DNA of 9,291 nucleotides, from NCBI GenBank assembly GCA_003164825.1, contig PLUH01000146.1, forward strand, positions 529 to 9,819, read 5' to 3'. How positions within the stretch are numbered: position 1 is the stretch's first letter; each line of letters starts with the position of its first letter. A program made the position numbers and the translations under genes. Under the pieces are notes generated by a model. That model was not told where the DNA came from and did no database searches. It was given only the letters and a program-made list of their open reading frames with translations. Shown here in pieces: positions 1-7,201 of the stretch. Source of the DNA: Hyphomicrobiales bacterium (lineage in GTDB: Bacteria > Pseudomonadota > Alphaproteobacteria > Rhizobiales > Beijerinckiaceae).

Positions 1-587
1 TCCGGCGTCTTGCCGAAGCCGACGCCAGGATCGAGCAGTATGCGGCTGAACGCCACGCCGGCGCCCGCCGCGAGATTGAGCGAGCGTTCGAAGAAGCGCT
101 CGACGTCGTCGAGAATGTCGATCGTCCCGTCTGCCCGCTCGCGATTATGCATGATGACGAGGGCCGAGCCGGTGTCGGCGACTGCATCCGCCATGCCGGG
201 ATCGCGCTGCAAGCCCCAGACGTCGTTGATGACCGAGGCGCCGAGCCGCGCCGCCTCGCGCGCCACCGCCGCCTTGCCGGTGTCGATCGAGACAGCTACG
301 TCAAAGTCGGCGACCAACGCCTCCAGCACGGGCTTGACCCGCCAAAGCTCCTCCTCAGCGGATACGGGAGCATGGCCGGGCCGGGTCGATTCGCCGCCAA
401 TGTCGACAATCGCCGCGCCCTCGGCGACCATCCCCTTGGCGCGCGCGACGGCGGAGCCCGGGTCAAAATGGCGTCCGCCGTCGGAAAACGAATCCGGCGT
501 CACGTTGAGAATGCCCATCAACACCGGCGATTGTCTCAAGGCTGCGAGGAACTGGTCGCGCGCGACCGCGCGGCGGTCGATGGTCAT
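1..587 (-). CDS. folP: Dihydropteroate synthase, 3' end cut by window edge
   Basis: This enzyme condenses 6-hydroxymethyl-7,8-dihydropterin diphosphate with p-aminobenzoate to give dihydropteroate, a cytoplasmic step of folate synthesis and the sulfonamide target. About 195 codons are visible out of a usual 270-290, and the C-terminal part of the TIM barrel lies beyond position 1. Family motifs appear in order: the first pterin motif MGILNVTPDSFSDGG (residues 24-38), DIGGESTRPG (62-71), SIDT (100-103), IND near 120-122, MHNR (146-149) and DPGVGFGKT (186-194). The start is the ATG at 585-587, which has GGAG (597-600) nine bases upstream and gives an N-terminal arm like that of known FolP proteins. 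The M20 peptidase gene lies upstream on the same strand, 148 bp away and separated by a palindromic repeat, so co-transcription is doubtful. All visible key motifs are intact. Identification is by family motif recognition and is secure. Confidence 0.95.
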   Translation of the reverse strand, partial: MTIDRRAVARDQFLAALRQSPVLMGILNVTPDSFSDGGRHFDPGSAVARAKGMVAEGAAIVDIGGESTRPGHAPVSAEEELWRVKPVLEALVADFDVAVSIDTGKAAVAREAARLGASVINDVWGLQRDPGMADAVADTGSALVIMHNRERADGTIDILDDVERFFERSLNLAAGAGVAFSRILLDPGVGFGKTP

Positions 588-614
588 GCCGCACTGCTCC
601 GTCGGCGGCGGCGC

Positions 615-709
615 GCCGTCATCGCGAGCGCAGCGAAGCGATCCATGGGAACGTCGGGCGCCCTATGTTCCCTGGATTGCTTCGTCGCTCCGCTCCTCGC
701 AATGACGGC
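615..709. repeat. Alphaproteobacterial-type palindromic intergenic repeat
   Basis: This is an imperfect inverted repeat. The outer arms GCCGTCAT (615-622) and ATGACGGC (702-709) are perfect complements. Inward, the left arm CGAGCGCAGCGAAGCGATCC pairs with the complement of the right arm, GAGGAGCGGAGCGACGAAGC followed by AATCC, with small indels. The centre is about 27 bases. The pattern (GTCATTGCGAGGAGCG near one end, GATTGCTTCG near the other) matches a repeat that I recall as dispersed through many rhizobial intergenic regions. The RNA would form a long hairpin between the M20 gene and folP and could attenuate or stabilise transcript ends. Short frames across it give spurious peptides with runs such as DCFVAPLLAMT, a frequent source of false hypothetical proteins. 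Confidence 0.8.
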
Positions 710-735
710 GGAGCGCCCAGCGCGCGCAGCTTCGT

Positions 736-2118
736 TCACGCGGCGAGGGCCGCCAGGATGCGCGCCCAGGAGCGGGCGCCCTTGTGAAACGACGTGCGCT
801 CGTATTTTTCGTTGGGCGAGTGGATCCGGTCGTCCTCGAGGGCGAAGCCGACCAAGAGGCTGTCCATGTTGAGCTCGCGCTTGAACGAGCCGACGATCGG
901 GATCGACCCGCCGCTGCCGACTAGCGCCGCCGGCTTCCCCCATTCGGTTTCGAGCGCACGGCGGGCGAGGCGCAAGGCCTGGTTCTTGACCGGCAGCGAA
1001 ATGGCGGGGCTGCCGGCGTGGCTGATGAATTCGGCCTTGACGTCCGGAGGCAGGCGCGCCGTGACGAATGCGCGGAAGGACTGGACGACGCGCTCCGGGC
1101 TTTGCTTGCCGACCAAGCGGAACGACACCTTGGCGCTGGCCTTGGCCGGCAACACGGTCTTGAACCCCTCGCCCACATAGCCGCCGACGATTCCGTTGAC
1201 GTCGCAGGTGGGGCGCGACCAGGCCTGTTCGAGCGGCGTGCGTTCGCGCTCCCCGGCAGGCGTCGTCAGCCCGATGTCGCGCAGGAACGCCACGGCGTCG
1301 AAGTTGAGCGCGTTCCATTGATCGAGGATTTCTTGCGGGACCTCTTCGACCCCGTCATAGAAGCCAGGCAAGGCGACCGCGCCTGAATCGTCGTGCAGGG
1401 CACCGAGGATGCGCGAAAGGACATGAATCGGGTTGACGGCCAAGCCGCCGTAGATGCCCGAATGCAGATCCCGATTGGCGCCGGTCAGCACCACTTCCTC
1501 GCCCACGATCCCGCGCAGCGACATGGTGATCGCCGGGGTCGAGCGGTCCCACATGCCGGTGTCGCAGACGAGCGCGACATCCGCCTTGAGCTCCTTGGCG
1601 TTGTCGGCGAGGAAGGCCGCCAGCGAGGGCGAGCCGGTCTCTTCCTCGCCTTCGAACAGCGCGGTTACATGGCATGGCGGCCCGCCAAATTGCCTGAAGG
1701 CGCGGCAGGCCTCGAGAAAGGTCATGAGCTGGCCTTTGTCGTCGGAGGCCCCCCGCGCGAGGATCTGCTCGCCCTGCGGCCCGGCCTCGAGTTTCGGCTC
1801 GAACGGCGGGTTGCGCCACAGATTCAACGGATCGACCGGCTGTACGTCGTAATGGCCGTAGAACAGCACATGGGGCGCCTCGCGGCGACCGGCCTTGATA
1901 TGGCCGACCACCATTGGCCGGCCGGGCGTCGGGCGCTTGGCGGCCTCGAATCCAAGCACGCCGAGCTCGGCCGCCAGCCAGTCCGCCGCCCGCTCGCAAT
2001 CAGAGAAATGCGCCGGAACGGCGGAAATCGACGGGATCGACAGAAAGGCGAACAGCCGCTCGAGCGCCGCCGTCTGGCCGGCGTCGATCGCACCAAGAAC
2101 GTCGTCAATCGTAGCCAT
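736..2118 (-). CDS. M20-family metallodipeptidase (ArgE/DapE/carnosinase-like)
   Basis: This 460-residue protein is a cytoplasmic zinc dipeptidase or amidohydrolase of peptidase family M20. The dinuclear metal site is complete: GHYDVQP (88-94, giving His89 and catalytic Asp91), SDDKG (125-129, bridging Asp126), EGEEETGS (156-163, general-base Glu159 and metal ligand Glu160), Asp186 in CDTG, and His433 in IHSPNE near the C-terminus. The dimerisation or lid domain spans roughly residues 200-320, where LHSG (218-221) contributes the conserved histidine. Length and layout fit the carnosinase-like dipeptidase branch better than DapE or ArgE, which are shorter (about 375-385 residues). The substrate cannot be read from sequence. 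The ATG at 2116-2118 has GGAG (2124-2127) five bases upstream. The gene stands alone between the pit terminator region and the palindrome before folP, and no signal peptide is present. Confidence 0.93.
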   Translation of the reverse strand: MATIDDVLGAIDAGQTAALERLFAFLSIPSISAVPAHFSDCERAADWLAAELGVLGFEAAKRPTPGRPMVVGHIKAGRREAPHVLFYGHYDVQPVDPLNLWRNPPFEPKLEAGPQGEQILARGASDDKGQLMTFLEACRAFRQFGGPPCHVTALFEGEEETGSPSLAAFLADNAKELKADVALVCDTGMWDRSTPAITMSLRGIVGEEVVLTGANRDLHSGIYGGLAVNPIHVLSRILGALHDDSGAVALPGFYDGVEEVPQEILDQWNALNFDAVAFLRDIGLTTPAGERERTPLEQAWSRPTCDVNGIVGGYVGEGFKTVLPAKASAKVSFRLVGKQSPERVVQSFRAFVTARLPPDVKAEFISHAGSPAISLPVKNQALRLARRALETEWGKPAALVGSGGSIPIVGSFKRELNMDSLLVGFALEDDRIHSPNEKYERTSFHKGARSWARILAALAA

Positions 2119-2237
2119 GTGCGCTCCGCCCCCTGCCGACCCTTCTCGGCTTTGACTGGCGCGCTTCTTCTAGCACAATGTCCGAATTTCGTCGTCGGGC
2201 GGGCGCCGGCGAGCAGGCTCTTCGCCCATTTTTCGGC

Positions 2238-2254
2238 GGATGAGCGCCTCATCC
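2238..2254. repeat. Perfect short hairpin downstream of pit
   Basis: GGATGAG (2238-2244) and CTCATCC (2248-2254) are perfect complements around a three-base CGC loop. The hairpin sits between the M20 start and the pit stop, about 15 bp beyond the stronger hairpin at 2269-2289. On the minus strand it is followed by GCCGAAAAATGG rather than a T run, so it is not a convincing terminator alone. It may be a second barrier to read-through from pit or an RNA-stability stem. Confidence 0.45.
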
Positions 2255-2261
2255 TTGCGAG

Positions 2262-2289
2262 TAACAAAGGCCGCGCCAAAGGCGCGGCC
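2262..2289 (-). terminator. Probable intrinsic terminator of pit
   Basis: Read on the minus strand, the sequence is a perfect 9-bp GC-rich stem GGCCGCGCC / GGCGCGGCC (2289-2281 with 2277-2269) around a TTT loop, followed by TTTGTTAC (2268-2261). It begins 30 bases after the pit stop codon. The T-tract is short and interrupted, so termination may be partial. There is no equivalent T run on the plus strand, which supports a minus-strand role. Confidence 0.6.
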
Positions 2290-2318
2290 CCTCAAGGCGA
2301 AAGGCCGGTTCGAAGCCG

Positions 2319-3938
2319 TCAGAAGATTTGACGGAAGATGAGAAACAGGACGCCGGACATGATCATCGCCGCCGGCAGCGTCAGCACCCAGGCCATCGCG
2401 ATGCTGCGCACCGTCGACCACTGCATCCCAGAGCCGTTGGCGACCATCGTGCCGGCGACGCCGGACGAGAGGACGTGGGTCGTCGACACCGGCAGGCCGA
2501 AGCCGTCGGCCGCGCCGATCGTCGCCGCCGCGATAAGCTCCGCCGCCGCGCCCTGGCCGTAGGTCAGGTGAGTCTTGCCGATCTTCTCGCCGACGGTGAC
2601 GACGATGCGCTTCCAGCCGACCATGGTGCCGAGACCGAGCGCGATCGCCACGCAGATCTTGACCCATAGCGGAATGAACTTGGTTGCCGAATCGAGCTGC
2701 TTTTTGAAGTCTGCAATCTGCCCCTTCTCCTCAGCGGTCAACTCGTTCTCCTTGTCTTTGGCCAGAACGCGGAAAGCCTCCGACGCGAGATACATGTCGT
2801 TGCGCAGGTTCTGCACCTTTTCGAGCGGGGTCTTGGCGACGGAGCCATATTGCTCGACCGAGTCGCTGATGTCTTTCACCAGCACCGCGAGCGACGGATA
2901 GGTGCTTTCCGCGATGTGGTGGGCGTGGACGTAATCGGTCACCGCCGGTCGGGGATCGCCGATCACGTTGTATCCCGCGCCGTGGGCCTCGACGATTTTT
3001 GAGGCGGCGTGCGCCGAGGCGATGAACTGGGCGGCGTGGCCTTCGGGCGGCGCGCGGTTCAGCGCATAGGCCGTCGGCGCGACGCCGATCAGGATCAGCA
3101 TGATCAGTCCCATCCCCTTCTGACCGTCATTGGAGCCGTGAAAGAACGAGACCAGGGTGCAGGTGAGGATCAACAGGCCGCGAATCCATGGCGACGGCGG
3201 CTTGTTGGTGGTTGGGGCGGTGTAAAGCTCCGGCACGCGGATCACCGCCTTCATGATCAAAAGCAGGATCGCAGAGAGGGCAAAGCCGAACAGCGGCGAG
3301 AACAAAAGGGCCTCGCCGACCTTCGTCACTTGGTCCCAGTCGACCCCAGAGGTGCCATCTTTACCGTTTACGAGCGCATTGGCGACGCCGACGCCGACGA
3401 TCGAGCCGATCAGGGTATGCGAGCTTGATGCGGGAATGCCGAGCCACCATGTGCCGAGGTTCCAGATGATTGCGGCGATGAGCAGCGCGAACACCATCGC
3501 GTAACCGGCAGCGGAGCCGACTTGCAGAATGAGCTCGACCGGCAGCAGCGAAACGATGCCGAAAGCGACTGCGCCGGTCGACGCCAGCACGCCAAGGAGA
3601 TTCCAGCAGCCCGACCACACGACCGCGATCTGGGCCGGCAGGGCGTGGGTATAGATGACGGTCGCCACGGCATTCGCGGTATCGTGGAAGCCGTTGACGA
3701 ATTCGAAGCCGAGCGCAATCAGCAGCGCGACGCCAAGCAGGAGGAACGGCAAAATCGTCGTCGGTCCGCCGCCGGACGCCGAAAGGTCCGAGCGGATCGA
3801 ATAGGCCATATAAAACAGGCCAAGCGCGAGCACCGCGAGCAGGATCAGCGCCAGCCGGATATCGAGCGGACGATCGAGATGCGGCTTCACCGGCGCTACG
3901 GCGGCTGGCCCGAGTCGAGCGTCGAATGCGGCGGACAT
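2319..3938 (-). CDS. pit: PiT-family inorganic phosphate transporter
   Basis: This 539-residue integral membrane protein of the PiT (PF01384) family imports phosphate, usually as a metal-phosphate complex with protons, at low affinity. The inverted-repeat architecture is visible. The N-terminal half carries FVNGFHDTANAVATV (80-94) and PASSSHTLIGS (169-179). The C-terminal half carries the matching SFFHGSNDGQKGMG (264-277) and PVSTTHVLSSG (483-493). Hydrophobic segments occur at about 28-46, 62-80, 103-128, 145-165, 212-232, 252-266, 275-292, 425-440 and 510-537. A hydrophilic stretch of about 125 residues (roughly 295-420, Lys/Glu-rich near 365-415) separates the halves and is probably a cytoplasmic loop. 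The ATG at 3936-3938 has AAGGAG (3944-3949) five bases upstream. No PhoU-like orfA partner, as known upstream of pit in Sinorhizobium, is adjacent. The gene is divergent from the OFA transporter. Confidence 0.94.
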   Translation of the reverse strand: MSAAFDARLGPAAVAPVKPHLDRPLDIRLALILLAVLALGLFYMAYSIRSDLSASGGGPTTILPFLLLGVALLIALGFEFVNGFHDTANAVATVIYTHALPAQIAVVWSGCWNLLGVLASTGAVAFGIVSLLPVELILQVGSAAGYAMVFALLIAAIIWNLGTWWLGIPASSSHTLIGSIVGVGVANALVNGKDGTSGVDWDQVTKVGEALLFSPLFGFALSAILLLIMKAVIRVPELYTAPTTNKPPSPWIRGLLILTCTLVSFFHGSNDGQKGMGLIMLILIGVAPTAYALNRAPPEGHAAQFIASAHAASKIVEAHGAGYNVIGDPRPAVTDYVHAHHIAESTYPSLAVLVKDISDSVEQYGSVAKTPLEKVQNLRNDMYLASEAFRVLAKDKENELTAEEKGQIADFKKQLDSATKFIPLWVKICVAIALGLGTMVGWKRIVVTVGEKIGKTHLTYGQGAAAELIAAATIGAADGFGLPVSTTHVLSSGVAGTMVANGSGMQWSTVRSIAMAWVLTLPAAMIMSGVLFLIFRQIF

Positions 3939-3963
3939 GAGATCTCCTTGGCGCGTTTACGCC

Positions 3964-3999
3964 ATTCTATTGCGACCCTGCATGACAGGAATGTGAAGG
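3964..3999 (-). promoter_or_regulatory. Candidate Pho-box promoter of pit
   Basis: On the minus strand, upstream of pit, the sequence reads CCTTCAC-ATTC-CTGTCAT (3999-3982), twelve bases, then TAGAAT (3969-3964). CTGTCAT is a perfect Pho-box half-site and is spaced four bases from a weaker partner (4 of 7 matches). TAGAAT matches five of six bases of the -10 consensus. No good -35 hexamer is present, which fits a promoter controlled by a PhoB-type regulator. The predicted transcript would start near 3957, leaving a leader of about 19 bases that contains the pit ribosome-binding site. Consensus and spacing are established for PhoB; occupancy here is inference. Confidence 0.4.
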
Positions 4000-4153
4000 T
4001 GGCGCCTGAGGACGTTGGACAGCTCGCCGGAACCTATGCGAATGCCCTGGCGGATCGTAAGAAATACCTACGGGGAAAAAGTCTGCGGGGGCATTGCCAA
4101 TTCCTCTTGGATAGGCGATTCTCGCGCGTAAAAATAAGGGGGTGAGGCGACAA
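4000..4153. other. Rest of divergent intergenic region, OFA transporter leader
   Basis: This stretch leads into the plus-strand transporter. It is less GC-rich than its surroundings, with A runs at 4076-4080 and 4130-4134, as expected of a promoter region. A possible -35 TTGCCA (4094-4099) is followed after 17-18 bases only by weak -10 candidates (GATTCT/ATTCTC, 4117-4123). The strong GGGGGTGAGG (4138-4147) precedes the chosen ATG. I see no riboswitch or further gene. Confidence 0.3.
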
Positions 4154-5533
4154 ATGGGTGTCTTATCGATTCTTGATCGTAGCCACTCAGTGGCTAAACC
4201 GGGCTTCAGCCGCTGGATGGTTCCGCCCGCCGCGCTATGCATCCATCTGTGCATCGGCCAGGCCTATGCGTTCAGCGTCTTCAACCTGCCGATGTCGAAA
4301 CTGATCGGCATCACAAAACCGGCGCCTGACGACTGGAAGCTCACCGATCTCGGCTGGATCTTCTCGATCGCGATTTTCGTCCTTGGCTTTTCCGCCGCGG
4401 TGCTCGGCCGGTGGGTCGAGGAGGGCGGGCCGCGCCGCACGATGTTCACTTCCGCCCTCTTCTTCGGCGGCGGGTTTCTCATCAGCGCCTTCGGGGTGTC
4501 GGTCCATCAGCTTTGGATCGTCTATCTCGGCTACGGCGTGCTCGGCGGCATCGGCCTGGGGCTCGGCTACATTTCGCCGGTGTCGACATTGATCAAGTGG
4601 TTCCCTGACCGGCCCGGCATGTCGACCGGCATGGCGATCATGGGCTTCGGCGGCGCGGCCATGATCGCAGCGCCGCTTTCGGTGTGGCTGATCAGCGTCT
4701 TCTCGACGCCGACGCATGTCGGGGTCGCCGAGACATTTGTCGTTCTCGGGCTCGTCTACGCCTGCTTCATGATGGTCGGCGCCGCCATTGTCCGGTTGCC
4801 GCCGCCGGGATGGAAGCCTGAGGGGTACGTTCCGCCGACGCAGCCCAAGAAGCTTGTCACCACCAAGGATGTTTACGTCTATCAGGCGCTGAAGACGCCG
4901 CAATTCTGGCTGATCTGGATCGTGCTGTGCATGAATGTGACGGCGGGAATCGGCGTGCTCAGCCAGGCTTCGGCGATGAGCCAGGAAATGTTCCCCGGCC
5001 GCGTCACCGCCGCGACCGCTGGCGGCTTCGTCGGGCTGCTCAGCATCTTCAACATGGCCGGACGCTTTTTCTGGGCCTCGACCTCCGACTACATCGGCCG
5101 CAAGAACACCTATTTCATCTTTTTCGTGCTCGGGTTCGTGCTCTATGCCCTGGTTCCGTATTTCGGCGGCGCCGGCAACCTGGCGCTGTTCGTTCTCGGC
5201 TTCTGCGTCATCCTGAGCATGTATGGCGGCGGCTTCGCCACCGTGCCGGCCTACCTCAAGGATATGTTCGGCACGCGCTACGTCGGCGCGATCCACGGAA
5301 TGCTCATCACCGCGTGGTCGGTCGCAGGGGTGCTCGGGCCGGTGCTCGTCAACTACATCCGGCAGTATCAGCTCGATAGTGGCGTCCCGAAGGCCCAGGC
5401 CTATAACGTCACCATGTACATCATGGCCGGGCTTCTGGTTGTCGGCTTCATCGCCAACGCCCTGATCAAGGCGGTCGACGACCGGCACCACATGGAGCCC
5501 GAGACGGTTGACGACGTCGTCGGCGTGGCCTGA
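4154..5533 (+). CDS. OFA-type major facilitator transporter (oxalate/formate antiporter-like)
   Basis: This 459-residue, twelve-segment inner-membrane transporter belongs to the oxalate:formate antiporter (OFA) branch of the major facilitator superfamily, which exchanges or imports small carboxylates. Family-like stretches include HLCIGQAYAFSVF (31-43), GGIGLGLGYISPVSTLIKWF (131-150) with PDRPGMSTGMAIMGFGG following, and the loop SDYIGRKNTYF (311-321) in the position of the MFS signature after segment 8. A cytoplasmic loop of about 35 residues (214-248) joins the halves. The ATG at 4154 is preferred because GAGG (4144-4147) lies six bases upstream and MGVLSILDR is a family-like N-terminus. 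A GTG at 4142 would add four residues but has no properly spaced ribosome site. The gene is followed after 11 bp by a small membrane-peptide gene. The actual substrate cannot be assigned. Confidence 0.88.
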   Translation: MGVLSILDRSHSVAKPGFSRWMVPPAALCIHLCIGQAYAFSVFNLPMSKLIGITKPAPDDWKLTDLGWIFSIAIFVLGFSAAVLGRWVEEGGPRRTMFTSALFFGGGFLISAFGVSVHQLWIVYLGYGVLGGIGLGLGYISPVSTLIKWFPDRPGMSTGMAIMGFGGAAMIAAPLSVWLISVFSTPTHVGVAETFVVLGLVYACFMMVGAAIVRLPPPGWKPEGYVPPTQPKKLVTTKDVYVYQALKTPQFWLIWIVLCMNVTAGIGVLSQASAMSQEMFPGRVTAATAGGFVGLLSIFNMAGRFFWASTSDYIGRKNTYFIFFVLGFVLYALVPYFGGAGNLALFVLGFCVILSMYGGGFATVPAYLKDMFGTRYVGAIHGMLITAWSVAGVLGPVLVNYIRQYQLDSGVPKAQAYNVTMYIMAGLLVVGFIANALIKAVDDRHHMEPETVDDVVGVA

Positions 5534-5544
5534 GGGAAGAGGAC

Positions 5545-5673
5545 ATGGATAACGACAGCAATGGCGGCGGCACGACCCCTCTCGAGCTGGTGCTGGCTTG
5601 GGGCTTCGTCGGCATCCCGCTTTTGTGGGGCGTCTACGGCACCCTAGTCAACGCGCTGAAGCTCTTCCAATAG
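5545..5673 (+). CDS. OFA/MFS transporter small subunit, 42-residue membrane peptide
   Basis: A 42-codon gene starts with ATG at 5545, 11 bp after the transporter stop, with GGGA (5534-5537) and AGAGGA (5538-5543) upstream as possible ribosome sites. The product begins with a polar Gly/Asn-rich tail (MDNDSNGGG) followed by one hydrophobic segment of about 20 residues (13-32), LELVLAWGFVGIPLLWGVYG, and ends in NALKLFQ. The arrangement xLAWxFVGIPLxWGVY...LxLF matches what I know of tiny genes behind OFA-family transporters, annotated as MFS transporter small subunits. The tight spacing suggests co-transcription and assembly with the transporter in the inner membrane. The exact role of this peptide class is poorly defined. 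Its size means automated callers may miss it. Confidence 0.8.
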   Translation: MDNDSNGGGTTPLELVLAWGFVGIPLLWGVYGTLVNALKLFQ

Positions 5674-5710
5674 CGGGAAGGCTGCGCTGACCACAGGGAG
5701 CCGAGCGGCT

Positions 5711-7201
5711 TTAGCTCGCTTCCGCCAGAAGCGACAATTGCTGGCGGCCCGGCTCGCCGAGCTGATCGACGAGGCGGGTCGGATAGTCGCCAGTGAAGCA
5801 ATGGTCGGTGAATTGCGGCTGCCTCGCGTCGCGGCCGGGATAGCCCATGGCGCGATAGATGCCGTCGACCGAGAGGAAAGCGAGAGAGTCGGCGCCGACG
5901 AACCGCCGCATCTCCTCGAGGTCCATGCGCGCCGCGAGCAGCATGTCGCGCTCGGGGGTGTCGATGCCGTAAAAGTCCGGGTAGGCGATCGGCGGCGAAG
6001 AGATGCGAAAGTGGACTTCGCGCGCGCCTGCCTCCCGCATCATCTGCATGATCTTGACGCTGGTCGTGCCGCGCACGATCGAATCGTCGATCAGCACGAT
6101 CCGCTTGCCCTCGACCACCGCGCGATTGGCGTTGTGCTTCATCCTGACGCCAAGCTCGCGAATCGACTGGGTCGGCTGAATGAACGTGCGTCCGACATAG
6201 TGGTTGCGGATGATGCCGAGCTCGAACGGCAGGCCGCAGGCGCGGGCGTATCCGATCGCCGCCGGAACGCCGGAATCGGGGACCGGCACGACGACGTCGG
6301 CTTCGGCCGGCGCTTCCCGCGCCAGCTCCGCTCCCATCGCCTTGCGGGCATCGTAGACGGATCGGCCGCCGACGATCGAGTCCGGCCGGGCGAAATAGAT
6401 ATATTCGAAGATGCAGGGCCGCGCCGGCAGCCTTGGCAGGGGGAAGAAGCTCTTCACGCCCTCGCTGTCGATGACCACGACTTCGCCGTTCTCGATGTCG
6501 CGGACGTATTTCGCCCCGATGATGTCGAGGGCGCAGGTCTCCGAACACAGGATCGGGCTGCCGTCGAGCTCGCCGAGCACGAGCGGGCGGATGCCGAGCG
6601 GATCGCGGGCGCCGATCAGCTTCTTGTTGGTCAGGGCCACCAGCGCGTAGGCGCCCTCGATCTCCGCCAGCGCCTCGACGAAACGGTCGACGATCCTGGA
6701 CCGGCGCGATCGCGCAGCAAGCAGCAGCACAACTTCGGTGTCGCTCGTCGACTGGCAGATTGCGCCGCCGCGAATGAGCTCCCGCCTCAGGGTCAGTCCG
6801 TTGGTCAGATTGCCGTTGTGGGCGACCGCGAGGCCGCCGGCCTCGAGTTCGGCAAACAGCGGCTGGACGTTGCGCAGGATGGTCTCGCCGGTGGTCGAAT
6901 AGCGCACATGGCCGATCGCGGCGCGCCCCGGAAGGCGGTCGATGGTCGCGGCGTTGGAGAAATGATCGCCGACCAGCCCCTGGCGGCGCTCGGAGTGGAA
7001 CCGCACGCCATCGTAGGCGACGATGCCGGCCGCTTCCTGGCCGCGATGCTGCAGCGCGTGCAGCCCGAGTGCGACAATCGCGGCCGCGTCGGGATGATTG
7101 AAGATGCCGAACACACCGCAATGCTCGCGCAAGCGGTCCTCGGCGAGGTCGAGGCCGGCCTCGTTCGGCGCGTTCGAGGCGATGGCCGAAGCCTCGCCCA
7201 T
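5711..7201 (-). CDS. purF: Amidophosphoribosyltransferase (purine synthesis, first step)
   Basis: This 496-residue cytoplasmic enzyme transfers glutamine amide nitrogen to PRPP to form 5-phosphoribosylamine, the committed step of purine synthesis. The N-terminal class-II glutaminase domain has the nucleophile Cys28 in EHCGVFGIF after a 27-residue segment presumably removed as a propeptide, RYSTTGE (100-106) and HNGNLTNG (128-135). The phosphoribosyltransferase domain has PVPDSG (306-311), RNHYVGRTFI (332-341) and the PRPP loop VLIDDSIVRGTTS (369-381). The overall sequence resembles the Bacillus subtilis enzyme, but of its iron-sulfur ligands only the Cys in PCIFEY (Cys263) is obvious. The HPCFYG position is YPDFYG, and near the C-terminus only Cys468 occurs where a CxxC pair is expected, so a cluster is unlikely. 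The start ATG overlaps the cvpA stop (TGATG), indicating translational coupling. Confidence 0.96.
   Translation of the reverse strand: MGEASAIASNAPNEAGLDLAEDRLREHCGVFGIFNHPDAAAIVALGLHALQHRGQEAAGIVAYDGVRFHSERRQGLVGDHFSNAATIDRLPGRAAIGHVRYSTTGETILRNVQPLFAELEAGGLAVAHNGNLTNGLTLRRELIRGGAICQSTSDTEVVLLLAARSRRSRIVDRFVEALAEIEGAYALVALTNKKLIGARDPLGIRPLVLGELDGSPILCSETCALDIIGAKYVRDIENGEVVVIDSEGVKSFFPLPRLPARPCIFEYIYFARPDSIVGGRSVYDARKAMGAELAREAPAEADVVVPVPDSGVPAAIGYARACGLPFELGIIRNHYVGRTFIQPTQSIRELGVRMKHNANRAVVEGKRIVLIDDSIVRGTTSVKIMQMMREAGAREVHFRISSPPIAYPDFYGIDTPERDMLLAARMDLEEMRRFVGADSLAFLSVDGIYRAMGYPGRDARQPQFTDHCFTGDYPTRLVDQLGEPGRQQLSLLAEAS

Noticed and set aside
147..872. Plus-strand frame containing DCFVAPLLAMT across the palindrome
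   Set aside because: This peptide is a well-known false product of the palindromic repeat, and the rest of the frame is antisense to folP and the peptidase.
1393..2331. A 312-codon plus-strand frame antisense to the M20 gene
   Set aside because: The M20 metal ligands are all intact on the minus strand, and this frame has no domain and an Arg/Gly-rich composition.
4142..4153. GTG start at 4142 for the OFA transporter
   Set aside because: It has no ribosome site at proper spacing, whereas the ATG at 4154 has GAGG six bases upstream and a family-like N-terminus.
4235..5491. A 418-codon minus-strand frame antisense to the OFA transporter
   Set aside because: It is rich in Glu, Asp, His and Arg, the usual complement of hydrophobic transmembrane codons. 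It has no family motif or ribosome site.
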